DNA of 64,000 nt from Beroe ovata (lineage: Eukaryota > Ctenophora > Nuda > Beroida > Beroidae), in contig CAMPET010000002.1 in the NCBI GenBank assembly GCA_946803715.1, positions 918,161 to 982,160 of the forward strand. Reading direction: 5' to 3'. A model generated the notes under the pieces. It saw only the letters and a list, made by a program, of their open reading frames with translations, was not told where the DNA came from and did no database searches. Within the stretch, counting starts at the first letter, position 1, and each line of letters starts with the position of its first letter. Below are positions 9,871-23,373 of the stretch, one piece after another. A program made the position numbers and the translations under genes.

Positions 9871-12800
9871 TGTCCTGGGGTGAGGTTGATGGTGGCTTTA
9901 TAAGCGCAAAACACACGATGATCTCGAAGAGAGTAACAGGAGTTGTGAAAATGTGTGGCGGTTGAATATTTTATTTTATAGTTGCCATCAATATTGAATA
10001 TGAACGGCTGCAGTCTCACAAACTTTTCCTTTGATATATTTCGTAGATCCGACAATGCGTTAAAGCTGTAGAGTAGTGTAGTGTGTGAAAGAGGGATCTC
10101 TTGGTGATTTTGATGATAGATAGGACGAGTAGTTGATAAGGTGCAAACATAGGTAGACTCGGAGTGGAATGTAATAGTGAAATAATATGTACCTACCACG
10201 ACTGTTTTAATGTTTCTAATCGCGGTTAAATGAATCGCGGTTAAATTGATGTCGCACTAAAAGCTCTCTCGAATGAACACTGTTTTGATCAGAGAAAACA
10301 CGTGCCATATTACTTTTGATCAGGCATATGCTAGACTATGATAATTAAAGCGAAGTGGATCAGCGACTAAAACTGTAGAGAGCATTATTGCGACGAATGC
10401 AAACTTCGTAGTAGTAGCCCAACTTCTAACAAAATATCAAAACTACTTTACCACCCTAACTACTTTACCACCCTATTTCCCCTATTTCCTTTGCTAATAG
10501 AATTTCACTGCGCGCAACATACTTGCAGTGCCTAAAAAGAACAAAAACAGAACATTCTGTTGATTTTGATTAGATAACTCACACGGGCATGCCTTTCAAA
10601 CAGCACTGCAATCGCTTGGCCGAATCTCTGAGTCATGGTGTGTGTGTGTCTGTGTGTGTGTGTCTGTGTGTATGTCTGTCTGTGTGTCTGTGCCTGTGTC
10701 TGTGCCTGTGTGTCTGTGTGTGTCTGTGTCTGCGTGTGCAGAATATTAATTAGTCACAATATTTTCCGCTGGAAAATCGTATAGTTATCCGGTGATGTGG
10801 TTTATGCCTCTTGTTGCGTCTACTGTCTTATAGTCAACCAGTGAGGGTCATATTATCTGGTATCTATCACCATTAACCGTCCCCGATATATATGGGAGTG
10901 GTATCAGATGGTTCTATGGTGCTTGATTCCTACTTTAGCTGTTGGCATATGCTGCATTTATAAAGCTACATAGAGTTTGTTTAGGGTGTGCTGCGGGGTG
11001 ATTATTCAGCGGTAGTTGACCGTTTACTAATGGTCTGTTCACCAAGCTCACTTCTACCCCCTCCACCTGAGAAACATATTGAACAAAGTTATACTCAGTT
11101 CATCCATGTTTGCAGGGGGGTTCGAACCCCACAACCAGTTTAAATGCACATGGTTTACTTACACATGGTTTACATCTGACCAAGAATATTGATAAATGAT
11201 ACAACTAATGTATCAGCTAACTGTCATAATCAAGAAAAATCTATCCAACAGAAAAAAATACGTTAACAAATGACTAACACAACTATGAAAAAGTATTTCT
11301 GAAATGTACGGCGGAAGGAATCTTGCAAATAATGTTCATATGGTGTCAGACTGAAGTACTATTCTACTGGTTGTAGACCACTTTGATTGAATTTGGAGGC
11401 CCATGCCACCTATATAACTAGAGCATCAGCTAGGGAATGGAATATATGTTGGTCGCTCTGCACTAACGACCATGATGATTGATGATTCATTTCACTGTTA
11501 CTGAAACTCAGAAACTGTGATAGGAACGTGGTTGTGAACCATATTGTGATGACCAAATAATGCGAAGCCCGTGATTTCAGTGGAATCAAATGCATAGTTC
11601 AATCAGACTCCGTGGAATTTCCACGCCTAAAATAGGGAGTTCTTTCGTATGAGCTTTAATTTCGAACAATGATAATGAACTATCGGGACCATTGATGTGA
11701 ACGTGGACGGGTTAATGGTTCATCACTAAACTTAGCTGTCAAACTTTAGCTGTCAATTTTTGATTTATTTCACTGGGCAGTGGGCAGATACCGTTTAGTT
11801 CGTGAATTTTAATCAAATAGTGGGACGTTTAGACGTATTGATACACGCGCACTGCGCGTGCCATGTTTGTCATGTGAATTAGTTTGAAACCGGGGAGACA
11901 TGTGGGAACATCTCAAGCCGAGGTCACCCGCGATGGCTTTTCTGCTCTCATCTTAGGAAAATCGGTGTGAATCAAAGATCGATATTGAGTTCTCCAAATT
12001 TTGATAGAGCTTTAGATATTCGAAATCGAGGAGTTAACCAGCTCTTATTACCAGAATTCACAATTGACCTCTCATGCGAGATAAACTCCACAATGGCCTG
12101 CAGCTGAATGAACTTGAATACATGATTGGTGGTACTTTGAACTATCGCCAGTTACAAAATGGGTGAAATCTCGTTTAAGTCTCTGAAATTCTGCCACACA
12201 AAGTCAAAAGTGATCCATCTCTTTGTAGCCTTATTCTCACCCTGCTCTTTGTCTCAACTATAACCCCGCTTACGAGACTCTATGATAAAATATGGGGGGG
12301 TTGAGTTTGTGTATTACATACAGCATGTTTAAAGTTTAATACTAACGAATTTATAGAATGAGAGAGGGTACAGTTTACTCGTTGTTGAAACTGCAGGTGT
12401 CTGGGCTTCAAATCATCCAATGACTACTCAATAAATAGGCACACACACACACAAACACACGTCATACATAGATTTACATGCTCCTCGTAGTAATTGTTAG
12501 ACATCTGCGGTTCCCTATAACCCCCTTTACTCTTTACTGCTGGTTAAGTGGGTATAATCGTACGCGCGATTGTTTAGTGTGCCTAGACGGCGTGTTTTAA
12601 TGTTGTGCCTGTCTCGCTATATATTAAATTTGGAACTTGGTTGCACGGTATCTGTATTCAGCAGTTTTCGGGATGTCGAGTTGAAGGGTTGTGATGCCCC
12701 ACGAAAAGATGTTTAAATTGATAATGATTGATTGATTGGTCCTGCAATATTCATCCATAACAGGTTCTGGATGGCTGGTGATCTGAGGGCACCGGTAACT

Positions 12801-14500
12801 CTGAGCCAGTGTTGGAACAGAGTTCAAACAAAAGCGATACAAAGGACAGTCCAATAAGTACCTAGTAACTATTGCTAATTTAAACACGACAAAAGTATTT
12901 TGTCAAATTTGTATGATTCTTGACCGACATGTAACCAAATCAAACGCTCAATCTCGCATGTTATTTGTCAAAACATGAAAAGCTGAATTTCGCTCTCGAT
13001 GCAGCGCACGTACCGATTCACATAATCACATGACAACGCGATGTTTCACGTGACTAACGCAGTCACGTCAATCACACATATTGGTAACCTTAGAGATCGA
13101 TTGTAAAAGTAAACACGAGCGCACGTTTTCATAGGTCAAGAGCAAATCTGCTTTCGGCGTAAATTGGCAATCAGCATTTGAAAAACTCTCAAAACATAAT
13201 GTTATCTATGGAGAAATGTTTTCAATGCGAGCGTTGATGATATTTGATTGGAGCGCGCGCGAACATTTAAACTGTTTCATCACATTGTTTCATCAGACTG
13301 GTGAATAAAGAAGAGGCTTGTATCATTAAGTTATCACAACTAATATCAGAGAGTGATGATATTTATGAAGGAGCAAGTTACTCAAAGAGAGTCAGAAAAG
13401 ACAAGAAACATAATGAATAGGTTCTTACGGAAGAGTTTTTCTTATACTCTGTAGAGAATCGATCGATGCAGAAGAATCTCAGTTGCAACAGTGGTACGAT
13501 TAAATGTGGTACGATAAGTTTGACAAACCCCGACAATTGCACGTATGTTGGTCACAACAACAAAAACCACAACAACAATGATATTGATATCGTGCTGCTG
13601 CTATAATAGTCGGCTATTATATGTTCTTATCTGTTGTCCTATATTAATACAGTTCAGATAGAAAAGTCATTAATAACAGTATCCATGTTATTGTTCTTCC
13701 ACAGATATGATGGCAAACTGTTCAACTATGGGTGAAAATTGGCAACAATATACGTGGGACTTAATCAATGATCGTGCTGTCTCGTTAGTCTGTTGGTGGT
13801 AGTGGTAAGTTTTTGTGGTTAGTCTGTTAGTTGTAGTGGGTAGTTATTATAGTGCTTCCTCTGTTGATCTTAGTCATAGTAGTTAGTGGTTGGTTAGTTT
13901 GTTACGATTATGGATACTGGAAGGGGAAGAAGAACACTGGGAGTGTCGTTACGAGCACTTTTCTGAAGCGTTCATCAGTTAGCATCAGCTAGCATCAATT
14001 ACATGTTATCTGACCACAGCGACAAAGGGCATTGCTGGTTTTTGTATTGTGTGAGTGATACTGATAAGTGTCACCGGACCATTATATCATCATTTTCACC
14101 TTGCTGTTGTCTCTTACCAATTGGGGCAATACTTTGTAGAATGATCTTGTGATTCGAGATAATCGAAAACAAAACGTCATTGAGGGGCGATGTTTAAACC
14201 AGCTGTCAGACTCTACTAGCGTGTGTGAATGTGTGTGTAAGTGTGTGAGTGTGAGTGTGTGAGTGCGTTTGTGAGTGTGTGTGGCTAATAGACGAATTAC
14301 AAGTGCAATATGTGGGTGTTAAGATATACTTATAGCCCGCAATCTGATTGCATTTGCAATAAACTATTCCTGTGATTCTGTGGGAACTGACACTCAGGAA
14401 CTGACACCTGAAGAACTATGCATCTCCTCGCGGAACTACTACTCACGCACTATTCGCACAAAACCATGACTGCAAGCATTGAACTACTTCACGGCAGTAT
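9871..14500. other. Gene-free region upstream of FoxQ2-like gene (proximal part)
   Basis: No coding feature is supported. The first ~400 bases upstream of the FoxQ2-like ATG would contain its promoter, but I see no clear TATA box. A ~60-bp segment near 10080-10145 (minus) resembles 1195-1260 and 2370-2420 upstream of ASCC1, so it is a small dispersed repeat. A TG/CTG-rich microsatellite lies at 10639-10738 and GTGT-rich DNA at 14220-14284. Confidence 0.6.
10639..10738. repeat. TGTGTC microsatellite
   Basis: About 100 bp of interrupted (TG)n/TGTGTCTG repeats. Confidence 0.9.
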
Positions 14501-17094
14501 TATTGTCTGAGTTGCTCACGCGTGTTCTCCGCGCGCGCGTCCATCTGGACCAATGAGCGTGCGGCATTTCTCACAAACCACTCCGCAGTAATCTCACGCG
14601 ATGGGGGTAATCCGGTAATGCTCGTTTATATATTTGTCTCCACACTTGTCATGTGTACTTTATTCCTATACCACGCGGTGCGGCGCCAGGGAGAAACAAT
14701 ATTTTTGCATTTAAGTTGAGACACGGAGTGTTCTATTTATTTGTCACATTCGACAAATGTGGAAAATTGGTTTTGCCGTTATTTGCGTGATTATAAGCTC
14801 TGAAATCAATAAAGTTCACCAAATTTTGGAGAGATAGCCATTTCAGGAGCCGGTGGCTGAACATCCATACTGACCATTCGGTCGCTCCGGGCGGTATTAT
14901 AGGTAAGAACGCCTGACAAATAGTGAGCTTCCCTGAGCTTGTACCGCATGGGAGTTTGTGGTAATTGTGGTTGATTCGTGCTATATGGCGAGCATAGAAT
15001 ATGAATGTAAATCCGATATTTCACGGTTCAAATGTTTAGCAATTCTTACAGCTATAGTGTGCTAGAGGTCTCTGATCAGCGGTGGATTAAAATTCGGCAT
15101 CTGAAAAAACGATGACTTCACATTTCACAATCACTTGTCAGTCGATTTAGCCAAGATACATTCAGCACGATATGGCCATTAATTGTTTGTATCAGCGAAG
15201 CTACTATAGAATTAGAATGCAAATCAGGAGCGTGCACTTTTCTCCAGAAACTATGTCAATTCGGAAGTTACAAGTTCAGAAGGAATCCAATTGCAGATAG
15301 AACTCTACCGGATGACTCCGGGCGCAATCTAGAATCGGAAGTATTTTCCTCCAAAAGAACAAAACAATGCTCCCAACGGTAACGGAAAATGAAGTGGGAG
15401 TATGATTTGCGTCAATAAATCCCCTAAGGGGAGTATTGTTTTGACATGTCTGCTCGGTTACTACAACTGAACTATGTGTGTCATACGCTTGTCGCGCTTA
15501 TAATGATGACTTTAGTAAACGCATATTAACTCTGACAGTATTTATATGTGAGTTTGACACAATTCGTTTAGTATTTCACGAGACAAACACCATTAAGAAA
15601 GAGCGAGCATGGGTTAAATCAGCAACGAAACATATATTCTTTAAGAAGAATATCCTTTTAAACGTCAGCAGCTCTGAGCATTGATTTGAAACTCTGTTTC
15701 CCGTTCATATATAATCATGATAATGCTCGCGTAACATATTTATACTTACAGATATAACCGTAGAACTAAAAACATTGGAATTCAGGCTAACCGTCTTGTC
15801 AGTCAAGGGAAGGTACCGTGAAATCGCCCTTGCTCGATTTATGATAGTAGACGGATCACGGATCACGGATCCGTCCGATCAATCAATCACGAGAGGTTGT
15901 CATGACAACTAGACCCTGTTGTACGCTAGCAACCAATACCATATGGCAACAACATCTCCTCCAGACTGTTTATACATCGGATGACAGCCATGCAAACACT
16001 GACAGTGGTTCAGGTTGATGGCTAGACATCCCATACAGCTACAGGGAAAAGGGTCACATTCACTGAGCAATGCTAATATCATCCTGTTCACTGCATTTGA
16101 AGGAGGATGAAACAGTCACGAGGAAATTCATTCAGGTTTAACTTTATGTTTTAGTTTATACCTGATGAAATCAAGATCAAGTACTGAACTCAAATGAGGA
16201 ATAATACTCGGGATGGTGTGCTCACGTGCCCACGTATGTGAAACCATCTCAGGGAATCATCAATCAGGAGTCATGCTTTAATACACGCTCATTCAGATAC
16301 CCCAGATGTCCCTACTTTTCTCGATGGGCGCGCTAAGACACTACAAACATTACAAAGGTTTGAGCACATGCTACATAGTAATTGGTTTGTAACTCCCCGG
16401 CCCCCTCTTGCTCTTTTTCAAAAAGTGGACAATATTTAGTGGGTTAGCGCGCGCTCTACCATGTGCCAAACGAAATAAATAAAGTATCAAAGTCTGCCCT
16501 CCCTCTGTATCTCTCGGTTTGCAAGGCTCTTTGGTGCACGTGTCATCGAGCTACAATCGGTCATTAAGAAACACAAATATTTTCTATCAATGATAGAATT
16601 GGAATACACGTGTCTGACTATCGCAACTGTGGGCGCGTGCGTTGTCCATTATAATGGACATTACGAGTGAATTTGATTTAGCTCATGTCATACAGAAAAT
16701 ACTAAACACACTTGCAACTTGACGTTTGGGAGATTGGCTTTGTATAATACATGTCAAAGTGAATTTCAATGATCGAATCTCAAATCGAGGAACAAATATT
16801 AAGGACCTGTCTCGATCATTGCAGGATGGACCACAACATGAGCGCGTGCGTTCAGGTCGTTTTGCACGTGTCACGACCTCCCATTCTATATTGGATATGT
16901 CCCATTGTCCCTCATTGTCACACTGTATACCCCAGTGATGCATTGGTCCAAACCACACTCATAATGATGGTTATGTAATACTAATAATAAAGCTTGAAGT
17001 TTACTGCAAATAGCAGTGCTATCACCTATAGAATTTGAGTACTGAATAGGGATTAGGGAAGAAACTCAGAAAAGTATGGGATTGAGAACCCCCC

Positions 17095-17160
17095 TTGTCA
17101 GATTTTATCTGACCTCAGTTTCTCGCGCGCGAGAAACTGAGGTCAGATAAAATCTGACAA
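17095..17160. mobile_element. 66-bp perfect palindromic MITE with 9-bp target-site duplication
   Basis: The element is an exact 66-bp palindrome beginning TTGTCAGATTTTATCTGACC and centred on CGCGCG. It is flanked by identical 9-bp copies of GAACCCCCC at 17086-17094 and 17161-17169. A 9-bp target duplication with long terminal inverted repeats is typical of Mutator-like transposons. Related terminal repeats occur at 55443-55638 and 55772-55829. The element appears to be two terminal repeats with no internal sequence. Confidence 0.85.
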
Positions 17161-18060
17161 GAACCCCCCTTCATCCTAAGCCGAGATCAGTACTTGTATG
17201 ATGTGTGTTCCCTTGGCTGTTGTACAGCAGGGTGTACGATGTGTGTACTGTGTGTATGCTTGTGTGTGGGTGTGTGTGAAATTAATCTTGCAGTGAAGGA
17301 TATAAATAGAATTACTTCGCAATAGAACTTGATTGAGGAAATGGTGAAAATTAATGGTGAAAATAATAATATAACTATGAAACTTTCTCCGACAGTTGAT
17401 ATTGTTTAGAGGCCCACGCGCAGAAGCATTGAGGGAAGCCTCAGCATACCGGGTTGAGAATAACATCTCGTAATTCCGCCCTTCGTGTCAGTTGACGTTT
17501 TTTGACAGTTTCAGTGTGTGATAGATTGCATCAACCATTATAGTCCTCTGTCAGTAGATCTGTAGAATGGCACGAAGAATCTATCAGACTATCAATTTAC
17601 AGATCACATATGATGTTTTGCTCATGTGATGTTTTGCTAAAATTTCATAAGTATCGCAATCTGCTCTAGCTCTGCCGTATTATCTTAATCTTGGTCTATC
17701 GTATAATGAAAATATGTAAGTATTCCGAGTATTTTCATTATATGTCATTGCTGCACGTGCGTAGGTTTAGGGCTCGAGTTACTTCACAATTCCAATCACT
17801 AATCTTTCCAATGTGTCACTAAGAGAATTGAACATGTCAGATATGATTTCACATGGTTTTATTTCTCGCATTTACAGTAAATTCGATACTGCTGTTGAAA
17901 TTTAATTCAATTCTCAATGCAGATTACATTGCGGCGTCTGATATCCCAATCAATGTAAAATTAAACTCCAAATTTCGGTAATGAAAGTGATACATTAAAT
18001 TCGATTGTTTCAATAGAAAACCACGCGGCAACTGTAGTGCCGGTGTCGATGCAAGAATAA

Positions 18061-18240
18061 GGCATTTATAACGCAACAATAAGACAACAAAAAGACAACA
18101 AGCAACTTAAATTAAGACAACAATGACACAACAATAACGCAATATTAACACAACATTAACGCAACGAAATGACAAAAATTTTACTTCTCGCCAAGACAAC
18201 AACAACTCAACAATAAGACACAATAAGGCAACAATTCACT
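18061..18240. repeat. ACAACAATAAG-rich dispersed repeat
   Basis: Irregular repeats of 'acaacaataag' and 'acacaacaa' are followed by 'caataaggcaacaattcactt'. The same sequence series recurs at 37630-37735, and an inverted portion lies at 37930-37975. This is a non-coding repeat family. Confidence 0.7.
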
Positions 18241-18471
18241 TATTTCTGTCAAATAGACACGTTTTTGTAGCACTCGTATCCGTTTATTATGCTTGTGTTT
18301 GATGATTATATCGATGAGCTTCATCAAGCTCGATTGGGTTGACATGGTTATAACCCTGTCATTCCGAACCAGTATGACACAAAATTGATTTCAACTGTAA
18401 TAAAACACGCTGCTTGATCAGCAAACGGCGTGAACATATATCCAAAATGGACTTCTGACAAACACACACGC

Positions 18472-18474
18472 AGT

Positions 18475-18520
<46 letters not shown>
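18472..18520. repeat. (CA)n microsatellite
   Basis: A nearly pure CA dinucleotide tract. Confidence 0.95.
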
Positions 18521-18521
<1 letters not shown>

Positions 18522-19739
18522 AACTGTCACCTTGTCAACCCCTCTGATTGATATTTATATTTCTGTCAGTGATAACTATAAAGCTTAAATGTCACGGTTG
18601 TTCCCTAACATCGTGGAGGCTTTGTATCATCGACTTAAATACTTTGTCAAATAACAAACGCTTCAGTGATCACCGTTACGCTCTTATTAATCAAAATAGC
18701 GTGGAAATTGTCAAATTCTGCTTGACTTGTGTGTTTAGTGCAATCTATTTAGGCTCCCGGTTGATCCATATCAAAAGACGAAAACCCGTTATCGCTAAAC
18801 TCAATTTATATTCGGTCCTTTGATGTGCAAGAATATGAATGTTACATGAAAAGTAAACGCATGAATCCAATCTCGACGGTTCGAATATTGGAATTCAACA
18901 TTTTTCAATCAAATGGGAGAGTTTAGTTGTTGATCTACCATCATCTCGGCATATTGAGACAAATTTAGTTTCCATAGAATATCCGCTCTATTCATTCTGT
19001 AACTCCGTAATTTCATAATACGCGGGGGATGATGCCGATGAGGGAGTGGTTGCCTATCAGGGAATCAGGCACCACAATAATGATCAGATTACGTAATACG
19101 TAATGCCTGGCGATAACCAATCGACAAATCCTGAATGAATGCTATGTGCACCCTTAATGCACCTTGTCTGTATATAGTCCGTCGACTGACCATGGTCCCA
19201 CAATGCACATTTAGGAGAATTAACTTGGCACACATAATTAAATACCGGTCAGTGGTCAGTTCAACATCATGGCACAAAGTAACGACCAGATTTTTGTATC
19301 ACGTAAAATATTTAGTCTTTGATTGCATTGTAAATCGGTTCATATGATTAATGTTTGAGCCCTAACATAAAACTTCAAGTCTGTCAAACTCCAATATTCG
19401 CCATCTGACAAAATACTCTCCTTCATTAATATTGAATCAAAGCATATGTTACCAAGATTAATAAATTAATACATTAATAAAAAAGGTAGAAAACATTAAT
19501 AAATCATCGTGAACCCATCTCTGTACTTCACTCTCCTACACCTGTCAGACCACTGACGCAATTTTAAATCAAGTTGTAACGAATATCTCCTCACCGAAAT
19601 CAAATCAATCGAAATTGAATAACTTTCCGCTGATCACAATCAATCGACTATATCATGGATTCGTGACTCTCTGGACCTTTGGATTTGTCAATGTAACGGA
19701 ACGTATCTCTGAATCCTTCCCTTTTTGACGTATTCAGTG

Positions 19740-21300
19740 TCATTTGTCGGTTCCAAAGTACCGTTCCCCGAAATGTAACGCACAGTCGTCATTCACTTCT
19801 GTTGTTAGAATACGGACCTGTGAAGAGAGAGTGAAATAAGAGAAATCGAATGAGAATGAGTGAGAGAGAGAGAAATAAGAGATATCAAATGAGAATGAGT
19901 GAGAGTGAATCGAAATTGGGGAAATTTTCATTGTTGTCTCAGAGATTAAGAATTCGTCAATCGTTGATATTAGGAGTGAAGTAACAGCCAAGAATCTACC
20001 TTTGGGTACGCAGCAAAGATACTGCTGACTGAGTGCTGTGTCACGAAAAGAGTACAAATTAGAATTTTCTCCTCTTTCACCGAATTTTTCTTCAGCTCTC
20101 GGATACTCTGATGAATTGTTCCACCCGTATCTGAAAATATGACGCGGTTTAGACGAAATGGAGCGTTTAAAACATCCGTCAATTCGGAAATGGAAAGCAC
20201 GTGTCTCAAATGAGGGACCAAAACTTACTCATGAGCGGATACATGAGCAATACATTCCTCTCTGCTATATCCGGCGGTAATCGAACGTAAATCACCTGCA
20301 AGAATGAAGTTAAATCGGACAGAGGAGCAAAACTAACATCACAACTCCATAATGCGCTTATAACCATAATAAGATATCCTTGCCTTGGGGGGCTTGGAAG
20401 AATCTTCATCATCACGTCGAATAAGCATTTTCCCAATCCGTATTGACCGGCAGCATTCTCGCAACGATTTCTCCATTGCTTCTCCTGGAGGGGAATTGAG
20501 CTGTGAACTGTCCACTGTTACTTGAGCTGAACAGAAGGACGGTTATCTGTTTATAACCATTAACCGTCCTTTTTTCTTGTCCATCTTACGTGGCAGTGCG
20601 CAGTTGACAGCACAAATTCCCACGCCGCGCGCGATGATAGTCTCTTATTCGTTTGACAAAATTTGCTTTCTGCATTGAAATGTCGCGCGGATTTCGCGGC
20701 GGCTTGAAAAATTGTCACATTTCTTACCACGAAAGGGAACTTACCACTTCTCACAAGGCTGACGCCACAATTTCCTCTCATAAACGCTTTGCCTTCGTAC
20801 GGTATGCCTGCAACAGGATATAGTTGATGTACACAATCGAATTGGGGGTTATCCATTCCATGGACTTGGAAATTCGATACCAAGAAGATAAGACGTGTAC
20901 TTCAATCAGAAACCTTTTGGAGTGTACACTTTCTTGTCATATGTGGGCAGAAAATTGAGCGCTTCTTCAATCACAAGCCTGATCTGTAACAGTGAATGTA
21001 AATGCTCTACAGTGAGTTCGAATCGCAGCTAATGACTCAATCAGCAAAGTAACAAATGAGCATTTATCCATCTCGACTAACCAGTCTATCGGCATTGAAA
21101 ACAAAGTCTCCGTGCTCAGTTTTCCCGTTTCTCAGTATGGTTTGTAACCACCGGATCTGATTGTTAGACTTGAGGATGTGCAGCCTAGCTAGTCGGTTAG
21201 TTTCAGCATCATCCTCAGTACATGCTGTGTTGTTGGTGTTGGCCATGTGGTTGACTGCTTTGAAGTTATCAGGCGGGGTGCCGGCACTGGTACATGACAT
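19740..21300 (-). CDS. UPRT: UPRT-like uracil phosphoribosyltransferase homologue, seven exons
   Basis: Exons (minus) are 21082-21300, 20914-20983, 20745-20807, 20384-20484, 20229-20295, 20000-20130 and 19740-19817. They join in phase to give 242 residues. The line-up matches animal UPRT: GDFVFNADRLIRLVIEEALN, then GNCGVSLVRSGEAME, then RSIRIGKMLIRRD, PPDIAERNVLLMYPL, NTGGTIHQSI, and the C-terminal end HFGERYFGTDK. The family's role is salvage of uracil to UMP with PRPP in the cytosol. Animal UPRT members have uncertain catalytic activity. Here the loop corresponding to the PRPP-binding ATGGS of bacterial Upp reads NTGGT, so PRPP binding may be retained. The intron after exon 4 uses a GC donor (AAG|GCAAGG). 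The gene lies 296 bp downstream of DDOST on the same strand. Confidence 0.9.
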
Positions 21301-21596
21301 GCTGGTGACACATGGCAATCACGTTTCCAGAGTACACGTTATAGGACACAATTACACGGAATTACTATCGGGTCTGTTCATACTTTCAATATCCATAAAT
21401 AAGTAATTCGCAATTAGTAATCAACTTGAATATAAAATAGCATGGAAAATGATTAGTGTCTCTCGATCATTGACAAAAAAGACTCACTCGCAAGAAAATA
21501 GCATGATGATACAGCTAGGCAAGTAGATATGATTGAAATATATCAGCTGATGGCTCAACAAACTATAATGTCAGTAGCAAACCAATACAATGGAGT

Positions 21597-23373
21597 CTAC
21601 TCAGTTTTCTGTGTTTTAACCGTGTCCTTGTGGTAGAGAAAAACGAAGCAGAAAAGGAACAGTCCTGCTATCATGGAGAATGAACTGGCGTAGTACGGAT
21701 ACGCCGCCGGAATGAACCTCTCATATTCCGTGTGGTGGAATGGGCGAACCGACACCTGAGACGATGATGAGTCATAGATATATTGTGGCAATAACGCAAC
21801 AGAAATAGATGTTTAATTGCGAAATTTGTAACTCAAGAAATTCTCAACAATCAGTAGAGAGAAGGTGAGGGGTGTGAGAATCTCGTGCCGTGTTTAACTC
21901 TGACCTGAGTTGCGCTGTAGAGGTGAGTGTATCCAACACGATTGTAATCCACTTTGAATTGGTAAACACCGTACACATCAGGGATTTTGAATGTCACCTG
22001 AGTAAAGTCATTTACAAAGTGCCTATACATCGGCTGGATTGAGTCGCATTAATTTCGGTAGTAGTCAAAGGCCATAAAAATGGGTAATATTGGTCTTGAC
22101 CATTTTTATCAACTTCTGGACTCTGGTGTAAGTTATTTTTCAGATGAAAAAGCTAATCTCACAATTAACCAAAACTACTAACAGCTTCTATTATGAGTTG
22201 ATTCGCAATGATACCTTGAATTTCCCGGTTGTGTCTGGTTCTAGGAAGGCCCTTACGAATGGATCAATCCTGACAAACTCCAACTGAACATCTGATCCCT
22301 TGAATGCCTCCCAATTGCCATTTCTCATCTCCTCAATCACAATGGAGTACTCGACTTCATCTGTTATCCTGTATGCCTGATCAGATGGTGCTTCACCGAC
22401 CTGTTAAATTGAATTTCATTGGGTTACCACGGAGTGAGAGCTTTTAGGTTCTTTAAACAGAATAACGAATGGATTACAATATCACCTTGTAGTAATAACG
22501 AAAGGATTACAATATCACCTTGTTGTGTACGACATCACTGAATCTCAGGTCTCCATTCAGTTTTAGAGCCCAGGATAAAACATTAGAAACAAATGCCCTG
22601 TTTCCTGCTAGTTTAGCACCACCAACAGACGACTGAGCCTTGACTTGAGCGTTATAGAACTTGTCACTCAGCATGTCATGGGATCCAAATACCACGACTC
22701 TAGCATTGTTCCTTGCCTGAACTCCAGCTACAAGAAGAAGGCTGGAACCAATAGCCAGGGGATACTCTATAATGTCTTGATCTACTGCATGAGAATATGC
22801 AGTGGAAGAAGCCTTCAAGATGTCAATTATCAGGTCATTCTCTGAGTCAGCAGCCATTCCAACTCCTTTGAAGAGAACTGGATCAACATCAGTGCCAGTG
22901 ATGATTGGGCAATCGACAAAGCCATCAGCAACAATGAGATCATGGTGTCCAGCATCAGATACATCATAGTTCATGTGATCAATGATCGATGTGCCTTCTT
23001 CATCAATCTCAATCCCTACATCAGCAGCAATTTCTCTCACTGGGTCACCAACTTCTGAACTTACAGTGAAAACAACGTTTCCACCATCATCAATGAATTC
23101 AAGGAAGTCAGATGCAGAGACACTGTTCCCAAAAGCAGTCACAGATGGAGCCAGGATGACAATGTTGTCATAGAGACTTTCTCCATATTTCTTGATAGTT
23201 AGGGAACTATCAGTGGCATATTTGTAGACAACATCTTGCTCCTTCGCAACCAAATCAGCAAGGAATGATGAATGAGTCTCCTTGGTCAAGATATTCTCTA
23301 AAATAACCAAAGTTTTTTGCTTTGAAACAGCTATGCTAAACAGGATGCAAAGGATAAAAAACTTTGACATCAT
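21597..23373 (-). CDS. DDOST: DDOST/OST48, oligosaccharyltransferase 48-kDa subunit, four exons
   Basis: Exons (minus) are 22519-23373, 22215-22400, 21905-21997 and 21597-21755, in phase, giving 430 residues (normal length). An N-terminal signal peptide ([13 protein letters not shown]) is followed by the DDOST luminal region, with the [15 protein letters not shown] stretch and [18 protein letters not shown]-terminal membrane segment ([16 protein letters not shown]) precedes a short cytosolic tail. The protein is a non-catalytic subunit of the ER oligosaccharyltransferase that transfers the dolichol-linked glycan to Asn. Two adjacent ATGs open the frame. The first donor (AAG|GTGATATTG at 22519) is duplicated exactly 33 bp downstream. 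Use of the second copy would read into an in-frame TAA. Confidence 0.95.

Larger units (their letters stand above)
14501..19739. other. Gene-free region (distal part)
   Basis: Only short reading frames without family resemblance or splice support are found here. Notable non-coding features are the palindromic element at 17095-17160, an ACAAC-rich repeat at 18061-18240 and a (CA)n tract at 18472-18520. Together with 9.9-14.5 kb, about 9.9 kb next to a developmental transcription factor has no recognisable gene. Confidence 0.6.

Noticed and set aside
11111-11130. GGTTCGAACC resembling a tRNA B box
   Set aside because: No matching A box or acceptor stem could be built on either strand.
16683-16978. 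Three overlapping short frames on both strands
   Set aside because: Mutual shadows without homology or codon-use support.
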